Under the pieces are notes generated by a model that was not told the origin of the DNA, did not search any database, and was given only the letters and a program-made list of their open reading frames with translations. Source: an uncultured Bacillota bacterium (lineage in GTDB: Bacteria; Bacillota_I; Bacilli_A; RF39; UBA660). From it: a stretch of DNA of 64,000 nucleotides. Every line of letters begins with the position of its first letter. The stretch's first letter is position 1. The position numbers and the translations under genes are program-made. Shown in pieces: positions 1 through 9,512 of the stretch. The stretch spans positions 1-64,000 of the forward strand of contig CAMVNN010000002.1 in the NCBI GenBank assembly GCA_947168865.1. The letters are read 5' to 3'.

Positions 1-326
1 TTGTTATTAGTTATAACTCCATCTTTATGAACATATATTATGAATGATGTAAAGTAATCTTCAGTGATTTTAACCTTAACATCAGTTTTGCCTTCACTCA
101 CTGATTTAAGCTTAATTTCAAGGTCATTACCATTCATTTTTTTATCAACAATTTCAACATATTTTTTATCTTTGGTAACTATTACTTCAGTTTCATTTAA
201 ACTCAATCTATGATTAGGTATGACTAAAGTATAGGTTTGACCTTTATTTTTTATATATAAAAATGATGTTAATGATAAAACAATAATCAAAAAAATAACA
301 ACAAATAAATTTTTATATTTCTTCAT
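1..326 (-). CDS. Membrane-anchored hypothetical protein, cut off by the window edge
   Basis: An open frame starts at ATG 326-324 and runs off the left edge without a stop, so only about 108 N-terminal residues are visible. The start MKKYKNLFVV leads into a single hydrophobic segment of about 20 residues, followed by a polar beta-rich stretch with the phrases HRLSLNETE and KYVEIVDKK, as in extracellular Ig-like or bacterial surface domains. The Shine-Dalgarno is GGTGAT, three bases before the ATG. I infer a signal-anchored surface or cell-wall protein. The family is not recognised and the C-terminal function is not visible. Confidence 0.6.
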   Translation of the reverse strand, partial: MKKYKNLFVVIFLIIVLSLTSFLYIKNKGQTYTLVIPNHRLSLNETEVIVTKDKKYVEIVDKKMNGNDLEIKLKSVSEGKTDVKVKITEDYFTSFIIYVHKDGVITNN

Positions 327-360
327 AATATCACCAATTTCTAAAATAATTATAACATAA

Positions 361-384
361 AAATAGTCCTTTAAAGGACTATTT
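361..384 (-). terminator. Intrinsic terminator after the ABC transporter gene
   Basis: A near-perfect palindrome with stem AAATAGTCCTT/AAGGACTATTT ends in a T-run on the minus strand, directly after the stop codon at 387. Confidence 0.8.
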
Positions 385-386
385 TA

Positions 387-2762
387 TTATTCTGCTCTAA
401 GTGCTTCTACTGGATCTTTCTTTGATGCCATCTTTGATGGAATTCGACCAGCAATAACATTTAAACCAATACTTAGTAAGATAAGTAAAACCGCACTTAA
501 AATTGGTAAATTTGCAATTTTTTCAATATCAGAATCTATTCTATGAACAATGAAGTTAATTGGAGTTGAAATGAATAAAGCAATTAGAATTCCCATGATT
601 CCAGCTACTGCTCCTTCAATAATTGTCTCAGCCATGAAAACTCTAGTAATATCTTTTTTACTGGCACCAATTGCTCTTAAAACCCCGATTTCTTTAGTTC
701 TTTCTAAAACACTTATATAAGTAATAATTGCTATCATAATCGAAGAAACAATTAAGCTTATAGCAACAAAACCAATTAATATATAGGAAATGACATTAAC
801 TATTTTAGTAACCCCACCTATTAAAGATTTCATTAAATCCGTATAATGAATAACTAAGTCATCTTCTTTATTCTTTTCTTTTTCATCGTTGTATTTTTTT
901 ATTAAATCAACGATTTTTTGCTTTGATTCATAATTATTTGGATAAACATCAATACTTGATGGATCATCAAGTTCATAGATACCTAAAGATGCTTGAATAT
1001 TTTCAAAATTATTTGTCAAACCATCAAATTTAACGCCTGTTAAAACATTAACATCTTTATTTTCCATTTGTTTAGCATAAATACTTGTTTTAGAAATTTC
1101 CTTAATCAAATATTCAACTAATTCACCTTTATAACCAACATAAGCATTTAAAGCATCTTCATCTTTTAAAATGCCAACAATTTTAATATCTAAGCCATTA
1201 TTTATTTTATCTTTCATGTATTCTAAATCATTAGAGTAATCAATAAAAATACCTTTTTCTTCTTTATAATAATCAGTATTTAAAATAAGTTTATATTCTT
1301 TGTTTAAAATATCATTATATGAATAGTTACTAGATTTAACGCGATAATTTTCATCTTTTTTAATTTTTTCTAGATTAGCACTAATTTCTTCACGATCCTT
1401 AATATTAAGTGAATACAAAATTGAATCTTTAATGATTCCATCTTTGGTAACAACTAAAACTATTTCATTATAATTTTCTGGCATCTTACCAGCTAAAAGT
1501 TCATACTTCTTTTTGTTTGTTGAAAGTTTATTAAAAATAGTTGTTTCATCAAGCACAAATTCACTCGAATCAACTTTAGTGTAATCTTTATTAAAAACTT
1601 GCAATTCTAAATTATAATTATAAACTATCTCTGAAGCTGCTTTTTTAAAGTCCTCACTATTTTCAATAAATTTCTTAAACTCTTTTAAATTATTTGTTTG
1701 AATTATTCCCTTTTCGCTTGAATAAACTGAATCTTTAATAATATCATCAGTTGAACAAATTTTATCTTTCGGGCATTCTTTAAAAAGATCTTCATCTGTA
1801 TTAAAAGCTTCAGCTAAAGAGCCAAGTAAGTCATAACTTGTCTTTTCAAAAGTAAGCGGATAATCAATAAGTGACTCTTTTTCAATCTTATCAGTATAAT
1901 TCTTAACTCCATTTGAAAGTGACAAAATTAAGGCAATTCCAATAATACCTATTGAACCAGCAAAAGCAGTCAAAAAAGTTCTACCTTTTTTAGTTAATAA
2001 GTTATTAAATGAAAGTGATAAGGATGTTAAAAGAGACATTGATGTTCTTTTAATACTTTTATTTTCTATTTCTTCTTTTTCTTCATCATATGGATTACTA
2101 TCACTTGTAACAATTCCATCTTTAAGATCAATTATACGACTTGCATAATTAGAAGCAATTTCTGGATTATGAGTTACCATAATAACCAAACGATCATTAG
2201 CTATTTCTTTAAGAATATCCATTATTTGAATGCTCGTTTTAGAGTCAAGAGCTCCAGTTGGTTCATCAGCAAGAATTATTTCAGGATTATTAACTAAAGC
2301 ACGAGCAATAGCTACTCTTTGCATCTGGCCACCAGATAATTGATTTGGTTTTTTATTTATTTGACTTTCTAAACCTACTTTAGTTAAAGCATCAATTGCT
2401 CTTTTTTTCCTTTCAGTTTTAGAAACTCCAGATAGAGTTAAAGCAATTTCAACATTAGATAATACACTTTGATGCATGATTAAATTATAACTTTGAAAAA
2501 TAAAACCAACACGATAATTACGATAAGAATCCCAGTCACGATCATGATAATTTTTAGTTGATATTCCTTCGATTACTAAGTCTCCAGAATCATATTTATC
2601 AAGTCCACCAATTATATTTAACAGTGTTGTTTTACCGCATCCAGAAGGACCTAGAATAGCAGCAAATTCATTTTTTCTAAACTTAATATTTATTCCTTTT
2701 AATACCTCTTGTTTATTTTCACCTACAAAGTAACTTTTATTAATATTTTTAAGTTCTAACAT
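387..2762 (-). CDS. MacB-type ABC transporter, ATPase fused to permease
   Basis: This 791-residue protein has an N-terminal ABC ATPase domain (residues 1-225) with Walker [10 protein letters not shown] near residue 38, signature LSGGQ and Walker [14 protein letters not shown] FtsX/MacB-type permease follows. One membrane helix near residue 265 precedes a large extracytoplasmic domain of about 350 residues, and three helices close the C-terminus, containing the typical phrase [19 protein letters not shown]. The family exports peptides or lipoproteins or senses antimicrobials by mechanotransmission, and its substrate cannot be read from sequence. Fused ATPase-permeases of this length are common in gut Bacillota. 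Transcription ends at the hairpin at 361-384. Confidence 0.9.
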   Translation of the reverse strand: MLELKNINKSYFVGENKQEVLKGINIKFRKNEFAAILGPSGCGKTTLLNIIGGLDKYDSGDLVIEGISTKNYHDRDWDSYRNYRVGFIFQSYNLIMHQSVLSNVEIALTLSGVSKTERKKRAIDALTKVGLESQINKKPNQLSGGQMQRVAIARALVNNPEIILADEPTGALDSKTSIQIMDILKEIANDRLVIMVTHNPEIASNYASRIIDLKDGIVTSDSNPYDEEKEEIENKSIKRTSMSLLTSLSLSFNNLLTKKGRTFLTAFAGSIGIIGIALILSLSNGVKNYTDKIEKESLIDYPLTFEKTSYDLLGSLAEAFNTDEDLFKECPKDKICSTDDIIKDSVYSSEKGIIQTNNLKEFKKFIENSEDFKKAASEIVYNYNLELQVFNKDYTKVDSSEFVLDETTIFNKLSTNKKKYELLAGKMPENYNEIVLVVTKDGIIKDSILYSLNIKDREEISANLEKIKKDENYRVKSSNYSYNDILNKEYKLILNTDYYKEEKGIFIDYSNDLEYMKDKINNGLDIKIVGILKDEDALNAYVGYKGELVEYLIKEISKTSIYAKQMENKDVNVLTGVKFDGLTNNFENIQASLGIYELDDPSSIDVYPNNYESKQKIVDLIKKYNDEKEKNKEDDLVIHYTDLMKSLIGGVTKIVNVISYILIGFVAISLIVSSIMIAIITYISVLERTKEIGVLRAIGASKKDITRVFMAETIIEGAVAGIMGILIALFISTPINFIVHRIDSDIEKIANLPILSAVLLILLSIGLNVIAGRIPSKMASKKDPVEALRAE

Positions 2763-2902
2763 AATACCAGCTCTTTTCTAAAAGCGATTATATCAAAAAT
2801 AAAAATGGTTAGCAATAAATAAAAAAATAATATTTGTTAAATAATATTATCAATTTTTTTGTATTTGTTTTTAAATAATTAATATTTATATTTTAACAAG
2901 AA

Positions 2903-2927
2903 AAAAATCGTTTTTTTAACGATTTTT
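2903..2927 (-). terminator. Intrinsic terminator after the ComEC-like hydrolase gene
   Basis: The stem AAAAATCGTT/AACGATTTTT is followed by a T-tract on the minus strand and overlaps the stop codon at 2926-2928. Confidence 0.8.
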
Positions 2928-3768
2928 ATTGTTTTACAATTATATTTTCACCATCAGATAAAACTCTTAAATTACCTAATCTAGTTAAATAATATTTGAT
3001 ATTATATTTATTTAATGAATCAATTGTTCTCATGTCTTCTAATTCTTTACTAGATGATGTTATAACTGCATACTTAAATGTATTATTTTCTAAGATATTT
3101 TCAAATCTTTTCAAGTAATGTCCATGATATGGAACTTTGATAAAATCATATTTTTCAGTATTTGTTTCTAGAAAATCTTTAATTCTTTGATTTTCAGCAT
3201 CACCCATAAATAAGAATTTATTGTTTTTATAGATTGCACTTACAATTAAAGATGAATTATTACTTTCATTTTTATCATAAGTTGTTTCTGGTCCATTTAC
3301 TATTAATTTAACATCACTTAAAGATATTTCATAATTTCCACTTATTACTCTCGCTTCAATATTTTTATTCTTTAAAGAAGTTCTATAGTTATTATAATAA
3401 ATACTATCTTTTGGATAATTGCTTTCTAATACTTCACCTATTTCAATATTATCAATTATTTTAGAAGCACTACCAACATGATCTTTATCAAAATGAGTGA
3501 TAATTAAATAATCTAATTTGGTAATATTATTATTTTTAAAATAATTTAAAATTGTATTACTTAAATCCTCTTCACCAGTATCAATCATAATATATTTATT
3601 ATCTTTAGAAAGAAGAATAGCATCAGCTTTACCTGCATTAAAGAAATAGATTTCAAAGTCATAGTTTTCTTCTTCTTTTTTAAAATGTCTTTCTAACATA
3701 AATACACCTACTAAGACAATAATTAATATAATTATCATAACTATTAAAAATAAATACTTTTTTTTCAT
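2926..3768 (-). CDS. ComEC-type metallo-beta-lactamase-fold hydrolase, membrane anchored
   Basis: The 280-residue protein starts with one hydrophobic anchor (residues 4-25). The rest resembles the C-terminal metallo-beta-lactamase domain of ComEC/Rec2: FFNAGKADAILL and MIDTGEE lead to the metal-binding motif THFDKDHVGSA, and FMGDAEN and VPYHGH supply later ligands. Full ComEC has a membrane channel domain, and here only the hydrolase domain is present, facing outward if the anchor is a type II signal anchor. Related stand-alone proteins are probably extracellular nucleases or phosphodiesterases. The substrate is unknown. It ends in its own terminator and lies just downstream of the two zinc-ribbon genes. 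Confidence 0.85.
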   Translation of the reverse strand: MKKKYLFLIVMIIILIIVLVGVFMLERHFKKEEENYDFEIYFFNAGKADAILLSKDNKYIMIDTGEEDLSNTILNYFKNNNITKLDYLIITHFDKDHVGSASKIIDNIEIGEVLESNYPKDSIYYNNYRTSLKNKNIEARVISGNYEISLSDVKLIVNGPETTYDKNESNNSSLIVSAIYKNNKFLFMGDAENQRIKDFLETNTEKYDFIKVPYHGHYLKRFENILENNTFKYAVITSSSKELEDMRTIDSLNKYNIKYYLTRLGNLRVLSDGENIIVKQ

Positions 3769-3799
3769 TTATCTCACTTTTCCATATAATTAGTAATAT

Positions 3800-4453
3800 T
3801 TAGTATATTTCAAAATCAATAAAATAATTTGAATAATCATTTGGATCAATTAACATGTCAACTGTTCCATCATCGCGACCGAGTGCAGTTAAGTATTTAG
3901 GCTCACTTTCAAAACATTTGGTTTTCCCTTTTTCAATTTCATATAATACTTGAATTCGATATACAGTTTTATCACCTTGAATAGTACCTTTTACAGGTTT
4001 AACTTTATATTTCAAGTTTTTAATAAGTATTCCATTTTTAGCTAGGTATTTTACTTTATTTATATCTTTATTAGATCCTTGAATGCTTTTTCCTGACTCC
4101 TTAAAAAAAGTAAAAGCCATTTTACCAATACTTATGAAGGCAATAATAGCAAAAGCAACAAAAATATATCCCATAGGAAATCCAGTATCATTTGCTCCCA
4201 TTCCTACAAATGCAAAGACTGAACAGAAAACTGCACCAAAACCAAGTACCCAAAGGCCAACAATTATTGCAGGTATTCCACCTTTTCTCTCAAGTTTAAA
4301 GTTATTTAAATTTACTTTATAACCACCTTCTGGTGGTTCTTTAATTATTTCTTCTCCTATATTTTGAACTTTTTTAAATGAAGCTCCACCACAGGCTGGA
4401 CATTTATCATATTTTTTCTTTAAATGTCTACCACAATATTCACATATAAACAT
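3800..4453 (-). CDS. Zinc-ribbon membrane protein, tandem copy 1
   Basis: This 217-residue protein begins with a short zinc ribbon (CEYCGRHLKKKYDKCPACGG, two CxxC pairs). An EPPEGGYKVN linker and two membrane helices (about residues 60-112) follow, then a soluble C-terminal beta domain ending YSNYFIDFEIY. It is clearly paralogous to the adjacent gene at 4464-5093, with the same architecture and the same C-terminal motif DPNDYSNYFID. I recognise no characterised family. Possible roles include membrane stress sensing or metal-dependent protein interaction, but nothing visible decides. Confidence 0.75.
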   Translation of the reverse strand: MFICEYCGRHLKKKYDKCPACGGASFKKVQNIGEEIIKEPPEGGYKVNLNNFKLERKGGIPAIIVGLWVLGFGAVFCSVFAFVGMGANDTGFPMGYIFVAFAIIAFISIGKMAFTFFKESGKSIQGSNKDINKVKYLAKNGILIKNLKYKVKPVKGTIQGDKTVYRIQVLYEIEKGKTKCFESEPKYLTALGRDDGTVDMLIDPNDYSNYFIDFEIY

Positions 4454-4463
4454 AATTTACCTC

Positions 4464-5093
4464 CTAGTATATTTCATAATCAATGAAATAATTTGAATAG
4501 TCATTCGGATCAATTAGTAAATCTACTGTTTCAGGGTTTTTAATATCAGCATCGTATTTAGTCTCACTATATAAAGGTATTTCAACACCTGCTGAATTGG
4601 TAAATTTAACTTCGATACATTTATAGTATTTTCCCATTACCATTGTTCCCGTATTAACTTCTTTATAAGGCATACCTTTTACGAGCATTCCATGTTTAGC
4701 AAGTTTAGTTGCCCTGTTCATTTCTTTTTTTAACTTTTTCTTATTTTTTATTCCTACAACCATTATAATTATACCAATAAGCATAAATGTACCTGTACTT
4801 AAAGCACTTACTAATAAAGGTGCTGGATCACCTGATAATAAAGTAATAACCAGAAAAGGAAGTTCAAAAACTGCTGGTATCATTGTTAATACTATTCCAA
4901 TAATCATAGTTATTCTAGTTGATTTCACTGACTTTTGATAATTTTCAACATTTATTTTATATCCACCTTTAGGTGGCTCTTTAATTATGGTTTCACCTAA
5001 AAAAGCTTTAGTTTTAAAAGAACTTCCACCACATCCAGGACATTTTTCATATTCTTGCTTTAAAACACGATTGCAATAATTACATATATACAT
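4464..5093 (-). CDS. Zinc-ribbon membrane protein, tandem copy 2
   Basis: At 209 residues, this is a paralogue of the next gene downstream. It has an N-terminal zinc ribbon (CNYCNRVLKQEYEKCPGCGG), the same EPPKGGYKIN linker, two hydrophobic helices (about residues 58-112) and a C-terminal domain ending in DPNDYSNYFIDYEIY. Only 10 bases separate the two genes, so they are probably co-transcribed and arose by tandem duplication. The function is unknown. Confidence 0.75.
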   Translation of the reverse strand: MYICNYCNRVLKQEYEKCPGCGGSSFKTKAFLGETIIKEPPKGGYKINVENYQKSVKSTRITMIIGIVLTMIPAVFELPFLVITLLSGDPAPLLVSALSTGTFMLIGIIIMVVGIKNKKKLKKEMNRATKLAKHGMLVKGMPYKEVNTGTMVMGKYYKCIEVKFTNSAGVEIPLYSETKYDADIKNPETVDLLIDPNDYSNYFIDYEIY

Positions 5094-5124
5094 AAAACAC
5101 CTCTTACTCTAGAACAATTATAGC

Positions 5125-5154
5125 AAAAAAAAAGATAAATATAAATATTTATCT
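5125..5154 (-). terminator. Intrinsic terminator after the histidine kinase gene
   Basis: The stem AGATAAATA/TATTTATCT is followed by at least eight T on the minus strand and overlaps the stop of the kinase gene. It separates the two-component operon from the zinc-ribbon genes. Confidence 0.75.
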
Positions 5155-6307
5155 AATTTGGTAATTCCACTTTAAATGAAGTTACTCCATTGTTACATTC
5201 AACATTTATTGTACCATTATTTTTTAAAACGATTGCTTTACATATGGCAAGTCCAAGTCCATATCTTTTCTCACTTCTATTCCTCGATTTATCAATGCGA
5301 TAAAAACGATCAAATATTTTCTCACGTTCAGAAATAGGTATTTCTTCACCTTCGTTTTTAACAAATATTATTAACTTATCTTTTTGATTTTTTAATTCAA
5401 CTGTAACTTTTTTATTTTTTGAAGTATGTTTGATTCCATTATCTATTAAAGTTGACAATATATGAGTGATATCATCTTTATTAAATTTATTTGAGATAAT
5501 ATTTTTTTCAATGTCAGTTTCAAGTTTAACTTTTTTTTCAAAGGCCATACTTTCAAATGTTGAAGTGACTAGTTCGATATGATCTGATAAATTAAATTCT
5601 TCTGGACTTCTTAACATATCCACATTTTCTACTTTAGTTAAAAGAAGAAGTTCATTAATTAGTTTTCCCATATTATCAGTTTCATTTTGAATATACTTAA
5701 GCCACTTGTTTTTACCTATTTCATCTTCTAAAACATCAGCATTTGCTTGAATAACCGCAAGAGGAGTTTTAAGCTCATGCGAAGCATCTGAAATAAAGTT
5801 TTTTTGCTGTTCGAATGTTTCTTCAACTGGCTTTACAAGAAGTTTTGAAATGTGTTTTGCAAGCAAATAAGCAAGAAACATAAGAACAATGAAACCAAAT
5901 GATAGTGAAAATAAAACTACTTTTATTTGATTTATTGTATCCTTACTTTCAACTAAAATAATTTCAATTCCTTTTTTCATGTCATTTCTTTTTCTATAAA
6001 TAAAGTTACCAACAATTCCAGAATCAGCTTTTTTATCAATTACTTTAGTAGCATAATTCTTTATATTTTCATCAATATCATTGTTAACTATTTTAGAATC
6101 GACAATTTTAAATACATAAACCCCTTCAAAATTTGAAAAATCGATATTATTTTTAGGTCCATGATCAAATCTTTCAATCATCATTGTTGTTGATCTAATT
6201 GTATTTCGATAATATGAATAACCAAAGAAAATAGTGATAAAAAGAATCGGAAGCGCGATTGAAAGCAATATTATTAATGAGAGCTTATTTTTTAACTTTT
6301 TAATCAT
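5153..6307 (-). CDS. Membrane sensor histidine kinase
   Basis: This 384-residue kinase has two membrane helices, near residues 8-32 and 125-150, flanking an extracytoplasmic loop of about 95 residues. The H-box SDASHELKTP carries the phospho-accepting His near residue 177, the N-box is TLIDNGIKHT and the glycine-rich box is YGLGLAICKA. The start at 6307 is chosen because TTGGAGGT lies just before it; an upstream in-frame start lacks such a site. The gene overlaps the response-regulator stop by 8 bases, so the two are translationally coupled. The signal is unknown. Confidence 0.92.
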   Translation of the reverse strand: MIKKLKNKLSLIILLSIALPILFITIFFGYSYYRNTIRSTTMMIERFDHGPKNNIDFSNFEGVYVFKIVDSKIVNNDIDENIKNYATKVIDKKADSGIVGNFIYRKRNDMKKGIEIILVESKDTINQIKVVLFSLSFGFIVLMFLAYLLAKHISKLLVKPVEETFEQQKNFISDASHELKTPLAVIQANADVLEDEIGKNKWLKYIQNETDNMGKLINELLLLTKVENVDMLRSPEEFNLSDHIELVTSTFESMAFEKKVKLETDIEKNIISNKFNKDDITHILSTLIDNGIKHTSKNKKVTVELKNQKDKLIIFVKNEGEEIPISEREKIFDRFYRIDKSRNRSEKRYGLGLAICKAIVLKNNGTINVECNNGVTSFKVELPN

Positions 6308-6980
6308 TTCGTACCTCCAATTTATATCCAATTCCTCTTACTGTTGATATTTTTACATTTGATTTAAGTAGTCTTAACTTTTTTCTTAAGAACGAAATAT
6401 ATACTTCAACATTATTATATTCAGCTTCGCTTTCAAACCCCCATATTTTATCTGTAAGTATTTCTCTTCCAACAATTGTTTCTTTATTTATTAAAAGAAC
6501 TTCAAGTAGGTTTAATTCTTTACCATTTATCGCAATTTCATCATTTTGACATATCAATTTTCCAGTTTTTAATTCTAATTTTAAATCTCCATAAGTTAAT
6601 GTATTAGTATCGTCAATGTTTGAACTTCGTTTAAGAATAATTTTAACTCTAGCAATTAATTCTTTCATATGAAATGGTTTTGTTATATAATCTTCAGCCC
6701 CATTTTCTAGCCCATTCAATTTATCATCAAGCTCACTTTTAGCAGTTAGTATTATAATGGGAGTCTTAATTTTTTCTTCTTTTAAAATTTTTAAAATTTC
6801 AAAGCCATTTTTTTTAGGTAGCATTATATCAAGTAAAATTAAATCATAGATTCCCGTTAATGCTTCATCTAAACCAGCATCACCATCACTTGCTATAAAA
6901 ACATCTAGTGCTTCTTTTTCTAATGATACTTTTATAGCATCTGCTAAACTATACTCATCTTCAATTACTAATGCTTTCAC
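6300..6980 (-). CDS. OmpR/PhoB-type response regulator
   Basis: The 226-residue regulator has a receiver domain with acidic residues IEDE, the phospho-acceptor Asp51 in LLDIMLP, the switch Thr in IILTAKSE and Lys in YITKPF. A winged-helix DNA-binding domain follows, with NNVEVYISFLRKKLR and TVRGIGYKLE. It starts with GTG, preceded by AGAGGTGGG. It is the partner of the overlapping histidine kinase and lies first in the operon. Target genes are unknown; the nearby ABC transporter is one possibility but lies beyond a terminator. Confidence 0.93.
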   Translation of the reverse strand: MKALVIEDEYSLADAIKVSLEKEALDVFIASDGDAGLDEALTGIYDLILLDIMLPKKNGFEILKILKEEKIKTPIIILTAKSELDDKLNGLENGAEDYITKPFHMKELIARVKIILKRSSNIDDTNTLTYGDLKLELKTGKLICQNDEIAINGKELNLLEVLLINKETIVGREILTDKIWGFESEAEYNNVEVYISFLRKKLRLLKSNVKISTVRGIGYKLEVRND

Positions 6981-7062
6981 TTTCCCACCTCTAGTTCATT
7001 ATATCATATCACTTGCAAATTAATTATAGAGTGCAAACATTGAAAAAAGATTGAAAATAAAA

Positions 7063-7082
7063 AGTTCACATTTAAGTGAACT
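7063..7082 (-). terminator. Intrinsic terminator after the DUF362 gene
   Basis: The stem AGTTCAC/GTGAACT with an A/T-rich tail overlaps the stop codon at 7081-7083. Confidence 0.7.
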
Positions 7083-7974
7083 ATTTTACTTCAATTAATT
7101 CATATTCGCGAGTGCCAAAACCAAGTTCAGCTGCAGCTTCAATTGTATGAATTCCATTTCTAGAATTAACTCTTTCCATGAAATGTTCTTTTCCTGGATC
7201 ATTTGAAGCTATGACTAAATCAATGCAAGCTTGGTCAATTGCAATAGGATCTAAACTTGCAAGAATTCCAATATCTTTCATGCAAGGGTCTTCTGCAACA
7301 TCACAGCAATCACAATCAACACTCATGTTGGCCATTACATTTATAAATGCCATATTACCCTTAAAGTGATCAACAACTGCACTTGCTGCATCAGCCATAC
7401 TTTCTAAGAATGCTATCTGATTTACATTATTCCAACAATCAATTCTATCTGTTGTTCTTCCTGCTGAATGAATTAAGGCTTTGCCTGCTGTTGATGCGCA
7501 ACCAATTGAAAGTTGCTTTAAAGCTCCACCAAAACCACCCATTGGATGACCTTTAAAATGAGAAATGATTAACATTGAGTCATAATTTTGGATGTTTTTT
7601 CCAAGAATATCTTTTTTGAGAACTTTTCCATTTGGTATTTCAACTTCAATATCTGGTCCTTCTGCATCCATCAAGTCAACTGTAAAGTACTTATTCCAAC
7701 CATGTTTTTCAATTACTTCTAGGTGCTTTTCAGTTGTATCTCTTTTACCACTAAAAGCATCACCATAAGCAGTATTGCATTCAACAATTGTTCCGTTAAC
7801 GTGTTCAACCATTGGTTTCATAAATTCTGGACGAAGATAGTTTTGATTGCCATCTTCACCTGAATGAACTTTAACAGCTACTTTCCCAGGTAATTCTTTA
7901 CCTAACATTTTGTACATTTTAATTACATTTTCAGGAGTTATCTCCCTTATAAAATAAACTTTTGCTTTTTCCAT
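7081..7974 (-). CDS. DUF362 family protein
   Basis: The 297-residue soluble protein matches DUF362, a family often annotated as an uncharacterised Fe-S centre protein. Visible hallmarks are VAVKVHSGEDGN near the N-terminus, the glycine-rich segment HFKGHPMGGFGGALKQLSIG, and the C-terminal cysteine cluster CDCCDVAEDPC followed by the diagnostic LASLDPIAIDQA. Many homologues end in two 4Fe-4S ferredoxin motifs. This one lacks them and keeps only the cysteine cluster, so it is the short form. The biochemical role is not established. The next gene upstream is mgtE, 16 bases away, so the two may share a transcript. Confidence 0.85.
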   Translation of the reverse strand: MEKAKVYFIREITPENVIKMYKMLGKELPGKVAVKVHSGEDGNQNYLRPEFMKPMVEHVNGTIVECNTAYGDAFSGKRDTTEKHLEVIEKHGWNKYFTVDLMDAEGPDIEVEIPNGKVLKKDILGKNIQNYDSMLIISHFKGHPMGGFGGALKQLSIGCASTAGKALIHSAGRTTDRIDCWNNVNQIAFLESMADAASAVVDHFKGNMAFINVMANMSVDCDCCDVAEDPCMKDIGILASLDPIAIDQACIDLVIASNDPGKEHFMERVNSRNGIHTIEAAAELGFGTREYELIEVK

Positions 7975-7990
7975 ATTTTTTCTCCTTTTT

Positions 7991-9346
7991 TTAAATTCCT
8001 AGCATATTAGTTGCCACTGTAAAGTAAACAATAAGTCCTAGAGCATCAACTATTGTTGTTATAAATGGACTAGCCATTACTGTTGGGTCAAATCCAAGCT
8101 TTTTAGTTAAAATTGGAAGTGTACATCCAATAAATTTAGCAACTACAACAATCATAAATATTGTCAAACATATTACTCCTGCTACTTTCATTGTTACAGC
8201 TGAATTATGAAGTAACATTTGATCAACTAAAATTAGTTTAGCAAAATTAGCTAAAGCTAGAGTTGCTCCTACCATAATCGATACGCGAAGCTCTTTCCAG
8301 ATAACTTTGCCAATATCTTTAAAATTAACTTGATTCAAAGATAAACTACGAATAATTGTAACTGATGCTTGACTTCCGGCATTACCACCTGTATCCATAA
8401 GCATTGGAATATATGCAGTCAAAACTGGAAGTATTGCTAAAGAGGCTTCAAATTTACTTATTATTTGACCAGTGAAAGTTGCTGAAATCATGAGCAGAAG
8501 TAACCATGGAATTCTAGCCTTCCAAGTCTGCCAAGCACTTATTTCTAAATATGGTTTATCAGATGGCGAAATAGCAGCCATTTTCTCGATATCTTCAGTT
8601 GCTTCTTCTTCCATGATATCCATGATATCATCAATCGTAATAATACCAACCAAGCGATCTTCTGAATCAACAACTGGCATAACTGTTAAATCATATTTTT
8701 TAAATAGTTTTCCTACTTCTTCTTGATCAGTCGTCGTTTTAACACAGATTGTATCTTTAATCGCGATATCACCAACAATATCTTCAGAATCAGCAAGTAA
8801 TATATCTTTTAAGCTCAAGTGCCCAACTAATTTCCTACTTTCATCAACAACATAACAAACGTTGATAGTTTCATACTCATCTATTTCCTTACGAAGTCTA
8901 CTAATAGCTTGTTTAATTGTCAAGTCGTTTTTAAGTTCAGCATACTCAACTGTCATCACACTACCAGCAGAATCATCAGGATAATTAAGTAATTTATTAA
9001 TGTCACTTCTTGTTTCCTTGTCACATTCTTTCAAAATTCTTCTGACAATATTTGCAGGCATTTCATCCAAAACATCTGCAGCATCATCTGCAAACATTTC
9101 ATTGATTAACAATACTGCTTCTTTATCCGTTAGTTTAGAAAGTAATTCAGTTTCAACTGATAATGGTAACTCTGAAAACAAATCTGCAGCCATATCTTTA
9201 TTCATCAAACGAATTATTTTGGCAATTTCATCGATGTCTAAATCTTTAATGGCATCTGCAATATCAACTATTTGTTTATCACTTAGTAGCATTTTGGCTT
9301 CTTTAAATCTTTTTGAACTAAGTAGTTCTTTGATTTCTTCTTTCAT
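7991..9346 (-). CDS. mgtE: Magnesium transporter MgtE
   Basis: This 451-residue protein has the MgtE architecture. An alpha-helical N domain carries the repeated phrases ELLSKLTDKEAVLLINEM and DDAADVLDEMP. A CBS pair follows (about residues 135-255) with MPVVDSEDRLVGIITIDD, then a five-helix pore domain with PVLTAYIPMLMDTGGNAGSQ, where the conserved TGGNAGSQ lines the channel. The start at 9346 follows GGAGGTG; a longer open frame upstream reads through the leader and is rejected. A TATAAT box lies about 70 bases upstream. No M-box riboswitch fits in the short leader, so control is probably by the CBS gate itself. Confidence 0.95.
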   Translation of the reverse strand: MKEEIKELLSSKRFKEAKMLLSDKQIVDIADAIKDLDIDEIAKIIRLMNKDMAADLFSELPLSVETELLSKLTDKEAVLLINEMFADDAADVLDEMPANIVRRILKECDKETRSDINKLLNYPDDSAGSVMTVEYAELKNDLTIKQAISRLRKEIDEYETINVCYVVDESRKLVGHLSLKDILLADSEDIVGDIAIKDTICVKTTTDQEEVGKLFKKYDLTVMPVVDSEDRLVGIITIDDIMDIMEEEATEDIEKMAAISPSDKPYLEISAWQTWKARIPWLLLLMISATFTGQIISKFEASLAILPVLTAYIPMLMDTGGNAGSQASVTIIRSLSLNQVNFKDIGKVIWKELRVSIMVGATLALANFAKLILVDQMLLHNSAVTMKVAGVICLTIFMIVVVAKFIGCTLPILTKKLGFDPTVMASPFITTIVDALGLIVYFTVATNMLGI

Positions 9347-9426
9347 TTTTACACCTCCAATTATAATATCAAATACAAATTCCTCCCTTGTTTTAAATAA
9401 GTATTTTCTAGTTTTATTATAACACC

Positions 9427-9448
9427 TAAAAAGGAACTTTCGTTCCAA
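9427..9448 (-). terminator. Terminator between the CDF exporter and mgtE
   Basis: The short hairpin GGAAC-GAAA-GTTCC is followed by five T on the minus strand, about 65 bases after the CDF stop. A TATAAT box for mgtE follows at once. Confidence 0.6.
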
Positions 9449-9512
9449 TTTATTAATTTTTTACATTATATTTTTTTTCTTTTAAAAATGCAATACTTTT
9501 TTTACATTTTTA

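Noticed and set aside
9000..9422. Long plus-strand open frame across mgtE
   Set aside because: It lies opposite a clearly coding gene, is serine/isoleucine-rich low-complexity, and has no ribosome site.
7991..9448. Longer MgtE start at 9448
   Set aside because: The additional 34 residues read through the leader and the TATAAT region, while GGAGGTG marks the ATG at 9346.
9347..9512. M-box magnesium riboswitch upstream of mgtE
   Set aside because: The leader after the TATAAT box is under 80 bases and shows none of the M-box helices.
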